This document shows, piece by piece, positions 23,796 to 32,802 of a stretch of 64,000 nt of DNA. The position numbers were made by a program, and so were the translations under genes. Position 1 is the stretch's first letter; the number at the start of each line of letters is the position of its first letter. Location: assembly GCF_001431645.1 (NCBI RefSeq), contig NZ_LLXU01000054.1:1-64000 (forward strand). The letters are read 5' to 3'. This DNA is from Stenotrophomonas panacihumi (lineage in GTDB: Bacteria > Pseudomonadota > Gammaproteobacteria > Xanthomonadales > Xanthomonadaceae). The notes under the pieces were generated by a model. That model saw only the letters and a program-made list of their open reading frames with translations, had not been told where the DNA came from and did no database searches.

Positions 23796-25751
23796 TCAGC
23801 GCGCGTACTGGCCGCCGCAGTCGGCGTCCTTGCCCGGGCCGGTCTCGATGGTGGCCAGCAGCGCGGCCGGCGGGGCGATCGTGCCCAGCGCCACGGCGAT
23901 CGCGCCGCGCACGCCGAGCGCCTTCAGGTCCGGGAAGAACGACGGATCGGCGAAGGTGCCGCCGATGCGCAGCGGCGAGCGGAAGGTGAGGATGCTGCGG
24001 TCCTTCGGGCGCGGCTTGAGCAGCAGGTCGAGCTTCTCGTCCTTCAGGTTGATCGTGCCTTCGCCGAGGATGATCGTGTCAGTGGTGTCCACCGCCAGCG
24101 AGCGACTGGTCATCAGGCCGTCGCGCACGCCGAAATCGGCGAACGCGCAACGCAGCGGGATCTGCTTGTCCTTGGTGATGAGGAACTTGACCGACTCGGT
24201 CACGTCCAGGCCGGCCAGTTCCATGATCAGGTTGCCGATGTGCCCGCGGCCCATTGCCACGCCGAGCGTGCCGTCGCTGCTGCCGAGCATCTGCGCGATG
24301 GAATTGCCGGTGCCGCTCAGTTCGACATTGCCGCCGATGGCGCCTTCGGCCTGCTGCGCGAGCTTGGCGTCCGGGAACAGCTGGCCCAGGTGCAGGCCGC
24401 GGATCTGCGCCTGCAGGCGCGTGGCGATCTGCGGCTTGCGCGCGTCCATGCGGATGTTGGAGCGGATGTCGCCGCCAGCCACGCCGAAATTGAGCGGATG
24501 CAGTTCCAGCAGCCCGTCGTGCAGGCTGAGCGTGGCGTCCATGTCGTCCAGTGGCAGCGACGGCGCATTGATGCGCTGCGCGCGCCAATGCACCTCGGCA
24601 TCCATCGCGCGCAGCTTGGAGAGGTCGTAGGGCTTGGTCGGCAGCACCTTGCCGCTGGCCTTGATCTTCGCCGCCTCGGCCTTCTGCTCCGCGTTGGCGG
24701 TTTCGCCCGCATCGGTTTTCGGCGGCGCGCCGACGAAGCCAGCGAGGTCGTCGAAGTCCAGCCGTTTGGAGACGAGTTCGGCGTGCAGCAGCGGGCGTTC
24801 CGGCGCGGTGTCGACTTCGACGTCGCCGGCGAGGTCGCTGTCGCCCGCGCGGCCCTTGAAGTCCAGGTAGCGCCACACGTCGTTCTCGCGCTGCAGGCGG
24901 CCATCGAGCTGGTACGGCGGCGTGGAAGGAATGGCCAGGCCCAGCAGCGGATACAGGTCTTCCATGTCCTGGCCGGAGAGCGCCATCTGCAGGTCGAACA
25001 CGCGGAACTGGAACGGATTGGTCAGCGTGCCGCGCACGTGCGCCTTGGTCGCGCCGGCACTGCCGCGCAGGTCGATGCGGAACGGATGTTCGGTCTGGCT
25101 CAGTTCCAGCGGCGAGGCGGTGCTGCCGCGCAGGGTGAACGGATTGCCCTGCCAGCGGCCCTTGCCTTCGATGGCGATCGGCGCGGCATCGTCGGCCTTC
25201 TTCACCGGCAGGCTGTTCACGCTGACGTTGATATCGGTCTTGCCGGCGGCATCGACGAACTTCAGCTGGCCGTCGGTGATGCGCAGGCGCCCGAGCGCGG
25301 GCAGCGTGCCGTCGCCGCCGCTTTCCTTGAAGACCCAGTTGCCGGGATGGTCCTGGGTGCCGGTTTCCAGCAGCAGGTCGGGCTTGGAGAGGCGGATTTC
25401 CGGAATCTGCACCTTGCCCACCAGCAGGGGCCAGAAGCGCACGTCGATCTCCGCGCGGTCCATGGCGGCCATGCGCGGGGTCTTGGACCAATCGGCATTG
25501 GCGAGCGTGATGTCGTCGCCGCGGATCGTGGTGACGCGGCCGAGGTCCACGTCCAGATGGCCGAGATGGAACTCGCGGCCGGTGCGGGCTTCCACCGCGC
25601 GTTCCACCGGGCCGCGGAACCAGTTCCAGTCCCACAGCGCGATCAGCAGCAGGATCAACGCGACGACGACGCCCAGCGCGGCCAGCCAGCGCTGGCGACG
25701 GGGCGTGAAGTGGCGTTTCGGGGCAGCGGGAGCGGCGGACGCATCATTCAT
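23796..25751 (-). CDS. AsmA-family envelope protein
   Basis: A 651-residue protein with one N-terminal helix (WLAALGVVVALILLLIALW) and a long periplasmic AsmA domain. Family features are ARTGREFHLGHLDVDLGR near the start, IRLSKPDLLLETG, LTNPFQF and the C-terminal AsmA-2 region with LSGTGNSIAQMLGSSDGTLG and RCAFADFGVRDGLMTSRSLAVD. AsmA proteins resemble VPS13-like lipid-transfer bridges between the two membranes. The last residues end just four bases from the CBS stop, on the opposite strand, so the two genes converge. The ATG at 25751 is chosen since the upstream 15 codons are not conserved in style. Confidence 0.9.
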   Translation of the reverse strand: MNDASAAPAAPKRHFTPRRQRWLAALGVVVALILLLIALWDWNWFRGPVERAVEARTGREFHLGHLDVDLGRVTTIRGDDITLANADWSKTPRMAAMDRAEIDVRFWPLLVGKVQIPEIRLSKPDLLLETGTQDHPGNWVFKESGGDGTLPALGRLRITDGQLKFVDAAGKTDINVSVNSLPVKKADDAAPIAIEGKGRWQGNPFTLRGSTASPLELSQTEHPFRIDLRGSAGATKAHVRGTLTNPFQFRVFDLQMALSGQDMEDLYPLLGLAIPSTPPYQLDGRLQRENDVWRYLDFKGRAGDSDLAGDVEVDTAPERPLLHAELVSKRLDFDDLAGFVGAPPKTDAGETANAEQKAEAAKIKASGKVLPTKPYDLSKLRAMDAEVHWRAQRINAPSLPLDDMDATLSLHDGLLELHPLNFGVAGGDIRSNIRMDARKPQIATRLQAQIRGLHLGQLFPDAKLAQQAEGAIGGNVELSGTGNSIAQMLGSSDGTLGVAMGRGHIGNLIMELAGLDVTESVKFLITKDKQIPLRCAFADFGVRDGLMTSRSLAVDTTDTIILGEGTINLKDEKLDLLLKPRPKDRSILTFRSPLRIGGTFADPSFFPDLKALGVRGAIAVALGTIAPPAALLATIETGPGKDADCGGQYAR

Positions 25752-25808
25752 GCGTCCATGGTTCGGATCAGCGCGTGCAAGCCGCGCGAACGGCATTTGA
25801 AGGGCGCG

Positions 25809-26453
25809 TCACAACACCTGCGCGGTGACCGCCACGAAATGGCACACGCTGCCGGCTAGCACGAACAGGTGCCAGATGGCGTGGAAGTAACGCACCGAGT
25901 CGCGCTGGTAGAACCAGGTGCCCAGCGTATAGAACAGGCCGCCAGCGAGCAGCCAGCCCAGCGTGAACGCATCGAGCGAGGTCAGCAGCGGCTTGATCGC
26001 CACGATCACCAGCCAGCCCATCGCGATGTAGATGATGGTCGACAGCAGCCGGAAGCGGCCGGTGAAGAACAGCTTGAACACCACGCCGGCCACCGCCAGC
26101 GACCAGATCGCGGTGAACAGGCTCCAGCCCCATGGGCCACGCAGGCCGATCAGGGTGAACGGCGTATAAGTGCCGGCGATCAAGAGATAGATCGCGCAGT
26201 GGTCGAAGATCTGCAACCGCGCCTTGGCGCCCGGATGCGGGATGGCGTGGTACAGCGTGGAGGCCACGTAGAGCAGCAGCAGGGTGGCGCTGAATACGAT
26301 GGTGGTGGCGAGCTGCCAGCCGTCGCCGTAGATCGCGGTGAGGGTGATCAGCACCGAGCCGCCGGCCAATGCGGCGATGGCGCCCAGGCCGTGGGTGAGC
26401 GCACTGGCGAGCTCGTCGCGCAGATCGGTGGAGGGCGATGCGTCGGCGTTCAT
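25809..26453 (-). CDS. PAQR / hemolysin III family membrane protein
   Basis: A 214-residue protein with seven hydrophobic helices. The metal-binding pattern of the family is present: LYVASTLYHAI, LQIFDHCAIYLLIAGTYTPFTLIGLRG and at the end FHAIWHLFVLAGSVCHF. The name hemolysin III is historical; the family resembles adiponectin receptors and may be a metal-dependent hydrolase of lipids. The ATG at 26453 has GGTAACGTGG ahead of it. It is transcribed in the same direction as prfC and asmA. Confidence 0.92.
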   Translation of the reverse strand: MNADASPSTDLRDELASALTHGLGAIAALAGGSVLITLTAIYGDGWQLATTIVFSATLLLLYVASTLYHAIPHPGAKARLQIFDHCAIYLLIAGTYTPFTLIGLRGPWGWSLFTAIWSLAVAGVVFKLFFTGRFRLLSTIIYIAMGWLVIVAIKPLLTSLDAFTLGWLLAGGLFYTLGTWFYQRDSVRYFHAIWHLFVLAGSVCHFVAVTAQVL

Positions 26454-26533
26454 GCCCGCCACGTTACCTGAGTCGAGAAGGATTCGCATCGCCGGGAACG
26501 CCACACAGCGTGTTCCCGGTGGTGCGACGGCGA

Positions 26534-28138
<1,605 letters not shown>

Positions 28139-28183
28139 GAGCGAGCGCGCCGGGCGGCGCAGCGGAAGCGATCGGAGCCGCGC

Positions 28184-28206
28184 ATTATAGCCGCCCCGGC
28201 CGGGGC
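28184..28206 (-). promoter_or_regulatory. Promoter of prfC
   Basis: TATAAT on the reverse strand at 28189-28184 is a consensus -10; the -35 upstream falls in CCTGAC-like sequence at the end of the M23 gene, which is weak. The 14-base palindrome GCCCCGGCCGGGGC at 28192-28205 lies in the spacer and may also serve as terminator of the M23 gene. Confidence 0.6.
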
Positions 28207-28207
28207 G

Positions 28208-29062
28208 TCAGGGCGCGGCGGCGGGCGCCGGCCCGGTCCGCGGCAGGTGCAGCTCGCCCAGCGGGCCGGCCATGCGGAAGGGGATCGCCGCCAGCCGCAT
28301 CCCGGCGTTCACCTGGACGGCGAAATGCAGGTGCGGGCCCGTGCTGTAGCCGGTCTGCCCGGACAGGGCGATCCGCTCGCCGGCCTTCACCCATTGCCCC
28401 GGCCGCACGGCGAGGCCGTCGGCCGAGAGGTGGGCGTAGACGGCCATGCTGCCGTCGCGATGGAGGATGCGGACCAGGTTGGCCGGCAGGGCGTGGTCGT
28501 CGCCGCCTTCGCGGTAGCCGGCCTCCACCTGCAATACGGTGCCTTCGCGCGCGGCCAGGATCGGCGTGCCCTCGGGCAGGGCGAAGTCCAGCGCGTAGCG
28601 GTTGGCGTCGTCGTGGTGGCTGAAGGCGCCGTCGTAGCCCTGGTCCACGCGGATCGGCGCGCCGTCGAAGGGCAGGCGCAGCACCTGGCCGTCGGGCAGG
28701 GCGCGCGGGTCGCCGGGGATCGCGTCCACGGCCAGGCCCAACCGCGCCGCGTCGCCACCCACCCGGTACAGGTGGGCCACGGCGCGACGTTCCCCGGCCG
28801 AGAGCACGGCGGCGGTGGGCAGGGCCGGCACGCTTTCATAACCCTCGGCACTGCCGGCGCGCAGGCGCACCTGCGCCGGGCCCGGGAGCGGGTTGTCGAC
28901 CCACGCCACGTAGCCGCCGCCCGCGGGCGCCAGCCGCAGCCAGCTGCCTTCGGCCATCGGCCGCGCCGGCGCGGTGGGCGCATTCCAGTGCAGCAGGCGC
29001 TGGGCCGGCACCGTCATCGGCACCAGCAGCAAGGCCAGGAGGAAAAAGGGGCGTCGCGACAT
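28208..29062 (-). CDS. Exported M23 (LytM-type) peptidase
   Basis: A 284-residue exported protein with signal sequence (FFLLALLLVPMTVPAQ) and a C-terminal M23 domain. The first zinc ligands are His and Asp in FSHHDDANRYALDFALPEG, the second site is HLHFAVQVN, and the segment SMAVYAHLSADGLAV is also typical. The family cuts glycine- or D-Ala-containing peptide cross-links or activates amidases. Both metal-binding motifs are intact here, so it may be an active endopeptidase. Its stop is 46 bases or so from the prfC promoter; both genes point the same way. Confidence 0.9.
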   Translation of the reverse strand: MSRRPFFLLALLLVPMTVPAQRLLHWNAPTAPARPMAEGSWLRLAPAGGGYVAWVDNPLPGPAQVRLRAGSAEGYESVPALPTAAVLSAGERRAVAHLYRVGGDAARLGLAVDAIPGDPRALPDGQVLRLPFDGAPIRVDQGYDGAFSHHDDANRYALDFALPEGTPILAAREGTVLQVEAGYREGGDDHALPANLVRILHRDGSMAVYAHLSADGLAVRPGQWVKAGERIALSGQTGYSTGPHLHFAVQVNAGMRLAAIPFRMAGPLGELHLPRTGPAPAAAP

Positions 29063-29133
29063 GGCCGGGGATCATACGTGGGGCGGCCGGCAAAGGTTGC
29101 AGATGTATCCATCCTTTCATCCGCATGAAGCGA

Positions 29134-29162
29134 TTGACATGCTCGCAAAGGGCTGGCATCGT
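29134..29162 (+). promoter_or_regulatory. Promoter of the methionine operon
   Basis: TTGACA at 29134-29139 and CATCGT at 29157-29162, 17 bases apart. The -35 is perfect and the -10 weak. Start of transcription would be near 29168, one base before the riboswitch P1 helix. Confidence 0.55.
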
Positions 29163-29168
29163 GCACGC

Positions 29169-29284
29169 ACCATCGAGACCGGCGGAGGGACAGGCCCTTT
29201 GATGCCGGGGCAGCCCGCGGACAGCGCAAGCATCCGCGTAGGTGCCAAATCCTGCGGGGACCACCGCGTCCGCCGAAAGATGGT
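29169..29284 (+). promoter_or_regulatory. SAM-I (S-box) riboswitch aptamer
   Basis: The region has all main conserved blocks of the S-box: P1 helix ACCATC at 29169-29174 pairing with GATGGT at 29279-29284; GCGGAGGGACAGGCCC at 29182-29197; GATGCC at 29201-29206; GGCAGCC near 29209-29215; and GGTGCCAAATCC at 29241-29252. It senses S-adenosylmethionine and lies 84 bases before metX. An expression platform follows at 29285-29342. Confidence 0.93.
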
Positions 29285-29345
29285 TCGAACCTTGCCTTCC
29301 GCAGGTCGAACGCGAGCTCCGCGAAGCTCGATGGCTGTTTTTCCA
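29283..29345 (+). promoter_or_regulatory. Expression platform of the SAM riboswitch with terminator-like hairpin
   Basis: GTTCGAACCT near 29283-29292 can pair with AGGTCGAAC near 29302-29310, which competes with the 3' strand of P1. A second hairpin, CGAGCT at 29313-29318 with AGCTCG at 29325-29330, is followed after 7 bases by TTTTT at 29338-29342. Mutual exclusion with P1 fits attenuation, but the 7-base gap before the T-run is longer than usual, so translational control is also possible. Confidence 0.55.
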
Positions 29346-29367
29346 GGAACTTCCTCCGGAAACCGCC

Positions 29368-30399
29368 ATGAGTCTCGTGAACGCCGCCAACCGATTCCTT
29401 CCCAGCGATACGCCCGCCGCCTTCGTGGCCGATGCGCAGCGCGTTGCCGTGCGCGGCGAGCGCGTCATCACCCTGTCGATGCGCCATGCCGGCGCGCGCC
29501 AGGTGGCGCTGCGCTACGAGCTGGTCGGCGCGGCCGATGCGCCGGTGGTGTTCGTGGCCGGCGGCATTTCCGCCCATCGCCATCTCGCCGCCAACGCCGA
29601 TTTCCCGGAGAAGGGCTGGGTCGACGACCTCGTCGGTGAAGGCCGCGCGCTCGACCCGGCGAACCGCCGGCTGCTGTCCTTCGATTTCCTCGGCGCCGAC
29701 GGCAAGCTCGATGCGCCGATCGACACCGCCGACCAGGCCGACGCCATCGCCGTGCTGCTCGACCTGCTGGGCATCGAGCAGCTGCACGGCTTCGTCGGCT
29801 ACTCCTACGGCGCGCTGGTCGGCCTGCAGTTCGCCATCCGCCATGCCGCGCGGCTGCATCGCCTGGTGGCGGTGAGCGGCGCGCATCGCGCCCATCCGTA
29901 TGCCGCCGCCTGGCGCGCGTTGCAGCGCCGCGCCGTCGCGCTGGGCCAGTTGCAGTGCGCCGAAGACCACGGCCTGGCGCTCGCGCGGCAGTTCGCCATG
30001 CTCAGCTACCGCACGCCGGAGGAGTTCGGCGAACGCTTCGATGCCGCGCCGGAAGTCGTCAATGGCCGCGTGCGCGTCGCCGCCGAGGATTACCTCGATG
30101 CCGCCGGCGCGCAGTACGTCTCGCGCACGCCGGTCGACGCCTACCTGCGCCTGTCCGAATCCATCGACCTGCACCGCGTCGTGCCTTCGGCCGTCGCCGT
30201 GCCCACGGTCGTCGTCGCCGTCGAAGGCGACCGCCTGGTGCCGCTGGCCGACCTCGTCTCGCTGGTCGAAGGCCTTGGCCCGCGCGGCAGCCTGCGCGTG
30301 CTGCGCTCGCCCTATGGCCACGACGCCTTCCTGAAAGAAACCGATCGCATCGACGCGATCCTCGCTACCGCCCTGCGCACCACCGGAGAAACCGCATGA
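29368..30399 (+). CDS. metX: Homoserine O-acyltransferase (MetX-type; probably succinyl)
   Basis: A 343-residue alpha/beta hydrolase-fold acyltransferase that activates homoserine for methionine synthesis. The nucleophile is Ser in FVGYSYGALVGLQFAIRH, the oxyanion and substrate region includes FVAGGISAHRH, the DHxx-type acid/His pair is VAVEGDRLVPL and SPYGHDAFLKE. In Xanthomonadaceae the enzyme uses succinyl-CoA; I can not prove the acyl donor from sequence. The ATG at 29368 has TCCGGAAACC upstream. It overlaps metB by four bases and is controlled by the SAM riboswitch. The upstream in-frame extension to 29242 is within the riboswitch. Confidence 0.93.
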   Translation: MSLVNAANRFLPSDTPAAFVADAQRVAVRGERVITLSMRHAGARQVALRYELVGAADAPVVFVAGGISAHRHLAANADFPEKGWVDDLVGEGRALDPANRRLLSFDFLGADGKLDAPIDTADQADAIAVLLDLLGIEQLHGFVGYSYGALVGLQFAIRHAARLHRLVAVSGAHRAHPYAAAWRALQRRAVALGQLQCAEDHGLALARQFAMLSYRTPEEFGERFDAAPEVVNGRVRVAAEDYLDAAGAQYVSRTPVDAYLRLSESIDLHRVVPSAVAVPTVVVAVEGDRLVPLADLVSLVEGLGPRGSLRVLRSPYGHDAFLKETDRIDAILATALRTTGETA

Positions 30400-31628
30400 G
30401 CCTGCACGATTCCGCCGACGTCCGCTGTACCGCCGCCACCGCCGCGGTGCGTGCCGGCATCGATCGCGACACCGCTTTCGGCGCGGTCACCCCGCCGCTG
30501 GTGCTGTCGTCGAACTTCTCCTTCGACGGCTTCGGCAACAAGCGCCAGTACGACTACACGCGCAGCGGCAATCCGACCCGCGACCTGCTGGGCGAAGCGC
30601 TCGCCGAACTGGAAGGCGGCGCCGGCGGCGTGATCACCGCGACCGGCATGGGCGCGATCACCCTGGTGCTGCACGCGCTGCTGCAGCCGGGCGACAAGCT
30701 GGTGGTGCCGCACGACGCGTACGGCGGCAGCTGGCGCCTGTTCAACGCATTGGCCAAGAAGGGCCACTTCGAGCTGATCACCGCCGACCTCACCGACCCG
30801 CGCTCGCTGGCCGAGGCGCTGGCGCAGTCGCCGCGGCTGGTGCTGGTGGAAACACCCTCCAACCCGCTGCTGCGCATCACCGACCTGCGCTTCGTCATCG
30901 ACGCCGCGCACAAGGCCGGCGCGCTGGCGGTGGTCGACAACACCTTCCTCTCGCCGGCGCTGCAGCGGCCGATCGAGTTCGGCGCCGATGTCGTGCTGCA
31001 CTCCACCACCAAGTACGTCAACGGCCACAGCGACGTGGTGGGCGGCGCGGTGATCGCGCGCGACGCCGAGGTGCACCAGCAGCTGGTGTGGTGGGCCAAC
31101 GCGCTGGGCCTGACCGGCTCGCCGTTCGATGCCTTCCTCACCCTGCGCGGCCTGCGCACGCTGGATGCGCGCCTGCGCGTGCACCAGGAGAACGCCCAGG
31201 CCGTCGCCGCGCTGCTGCAGCGACACGAAGCGGTCGCGCAGGTCTATTACCCGGGGCTGGCCTCGCACCCGGGCCACGCGGTGGCCGCGCGCCAGCAGAA
31301 GGGCTTCGGCGCGATGATCAGTTTCGAGCTGGCGGGCGGCGATGCGGCGCTGCAGGAAATCGCGGTGCGTGCGTTCGTGGATGGCTTGCGCTACTTCACG
31401 CTGGCCGAATCGCTCGGTGGCGTGGAGAGCCTGGTCGCGCACCCGGCCTCGATGACCCATGCGGCGATGACCCCGGAGGCCCGCGCCAAGGCCGGTATCA
31501 GCGACGGCCTGCTGCGCCTGTCGATCGGCATCGAGTCGACCGAAGACCTCATCGCCGACCTGGCCGCCGGGCTGGAACGCGCCGACCGCGCGCTGGCCGA
31601 GGCCGAACGCAAACAGGCCGACGCATGA
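30396..31628 (+). CDS. metB: O-succinylhomoserine thiol-lyase / cystathionine gamma-synthase
   Basis: A 410-residue PLP enzyme of the Cys/Met metabolism family. The PLP lysine is in DVVLHSTTKYVNGHSDVVGG (K within STTKY). The N-terminal QYDYTRSGNPTRDLL and the YPGLASHPGHAVAARQQKGFGAMISFEL block are typical, and SLGGVESLVAHPASMTHAAMT forms the substrate site. It joins succinyl- (or acetyl-) homoserine with cysteine to give cystathionine. It overlaps metX and hom with ATGA at both ends. A thiolase form using sulfide is possible. Confidence 0.93.
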   Translation: MSLHDSADVRCTAATAAVRAGIDRDTAFGAVTPPLVLSSNFSFDGFGNKRQYDYTRSGNPTRDLLGEALAELEGGAGGVITATGMGAITLVLHALLQPGDKLVVPHDAYGGSWRLFNALAKKGHFELITADLTDPRSLAEALAQSPRLVLVETPSNPLLRITDLRFVIDAAHKAGALAVVDNTFLSPALQRPIEFGADVVLHSTTKYVNGHSDVVGGAVIARDAEVHQQLVWWANALGLTGSPFDAFLTLRGLRTLDARLRVHQENAQAVAALLQRHEAVAQVYYPGLASHPGHAVAARQQKGFGAMISFELAGGDAALQEIAVRAFVDGLRYFTLAESLGGVESLVAHPASMTHAAMTPEARAKAGISDGLLRLSIGIESTEDLIADLAAGLERADRALAEAERKQADA

Positions 31629-32710
31629 GCCAGGGCGCGCCCCTCGCTTCGCGCCGCATCGCCCCGGCCACGCGTACCCCGCGCCTGGCGCTGCTGGGGA
31701 CCGGCGTGGTCGGCAGCGCCTTCGTGGCGCGGTATGAATCCCTGCAGCAGCGCCAGCTGCGCCTGCCGCGCTTCGAGTGGCTGGCCAATTCGCGCATCGC
31801 GCGCGATTGCGGCGCCGGTATCGCCCAGGCTTTGGCCGAAGCGCGGCAGGCGCCGCGCGATGCCGATGTCGACCTGCAACCGTGGGCCGAAACCACCGCG
31901 TTGCAGGCCGGCGACGTGCTGGTCGATGCGACCGCCAGCGATGCCGTCGCCAGCTGGCATGCCGACTGGCTCGCCCGCGGCGTGCACGTGGTCACCGCCA
32001 ACAAGCTGGGGCAGGGCGCGCACTGGGAACGTGCCCAAGCCATTGGCGATGCGCGCCACGCCGGTGAATCCCACTATGGCGACAGCGCCACCGTCGGCGC
32101 GGGCCTGCCGCTGCTGAGCAGCGTGCGCGCGCTGGTTGCCGGCGGCGACCATATCCACGCCATCGAGGGCGTGCTGTCCGGGTCGCTGGCCTGGCTGTTC
32201 CATCGCTTCGACGGTCGCACGCCTTTCTCCGAATGCGTGCGCGCCGCCGCCCAGGCCGGTTACACCGAGCCGGATCCGCGCATCGACCTGTCCGGCGAGG
32301 ACGTGCGCCGCAAGCTGCTGATCCTGGCGCGTGCGGCGGGCATCGCGCTGCGGGCCGAGCAGGTGCTGGTCGATTCACTGGTGCCCGAGGCGCTGGCGGC
32401 GTTGTCGCCCGCCGATTTCGATGCGCGCCTTCCGGAACTCGATGGGGTGCTGGCTACCCGTTGGCGGCATGCCCATGACGCCGGGCGCGTGCTGCGCTTC
32501 GTCGGGCGTTTCGATGCGCATGGCGCCACCGTGGGCCTGCGCGAACTGCCGGCCACCCATCCGCTGGCCGGCGGCGGCGGCACCGACAACCGCGTGGCGA
32601 TCCACAGCGATCGTTACCGCGAACAGCCGCTGCTGATCCAGGGGCCGGGCGCTGGCGCGGAAGTCACCGCGGCCGCCCTGCTGGACGACGTGCTGCGCAT
32701 CGTCGTCTGA
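31625..32710 (+). CDS. hom: Homoserine dehydrogenase (monofunctional)
   Basis: A 361-residue enzyme that reduces aspartate semialdehyde to homoserine. The N-terminal nucleotide fold is LALLGTGVVGSAFVARY; VVTANKLGQGAHW and HYGDSATVGAGLPLLSSVRAL belong to the catalytic region; the substrate site is YTEPDPRIDLSGEDVRRKLLILAR. There is no C-terminal ACT domain, so it is not the aspartokinase fusion or the threonine-inhibited kind. Its location under the SAM riboswitch means homoserine supply follows methionine demand. Confidence 0.94.
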   Translation: MSQGAPLASRRIAPATRTPRLALLGTGVVGSAFVARYESLQQRQLRLPRFEWLANSRIARDCGAGIAQALAEARQAPRDADVDLQPWAETTALQAGDVLVDATASDAVASWHADWLARGVHVVTANKLGQGAHWERAQAIGDARHAGESHYGDSATVGAGLPLLSSVRALVAGGDHIHAIEGVLSGSLAWLFHRFDGRTPFSECVRAAAQAGYTEPDPRIDLSGEDVRRKLLILARAAGIALRAEQVLVDSLVPEALAALSPADFDARLPELDGVLATRWRHAHDAGRVLRFVGRFDAHGATVGLRELPATHPLAGGGGTDNRVAIHSDRYREQPLLIQGPGAGAEVTAAALLDDVLRIVV

Positions 32711-32725
32711 CACGCCAGGAAAAAC

Positions 32726-32782
32726 GCATGCAGTGCGGAGAGAACACTGCATGCGGGGAGGGCGGGCCGTAGCCCGCCCTCC
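32726..32782 (+). terminator. Two hairpins downstream of the methionine operon
   Basis: GCATGCAGTG pairs with CACTGCATGC (32726-32754) and GGAGGGCGGGC with GCCCGCCCTCC around CGTA (32757-32782). Neither is followed by a T-run. They lie between converging hom and chitinase and may work as a bidirectional stop. Confidence 0.6.
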
Positions 32783-32802
32783 AACACCTCATGGCGATGG
32801 CC

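Noticed and set aside
29282..29291. GGTTCGAACC as a tRNA T-loop
   Set aside because: No acceptor stem, D-loop or anticodon arm around it; it belongs to the SAM riboswitch platform.
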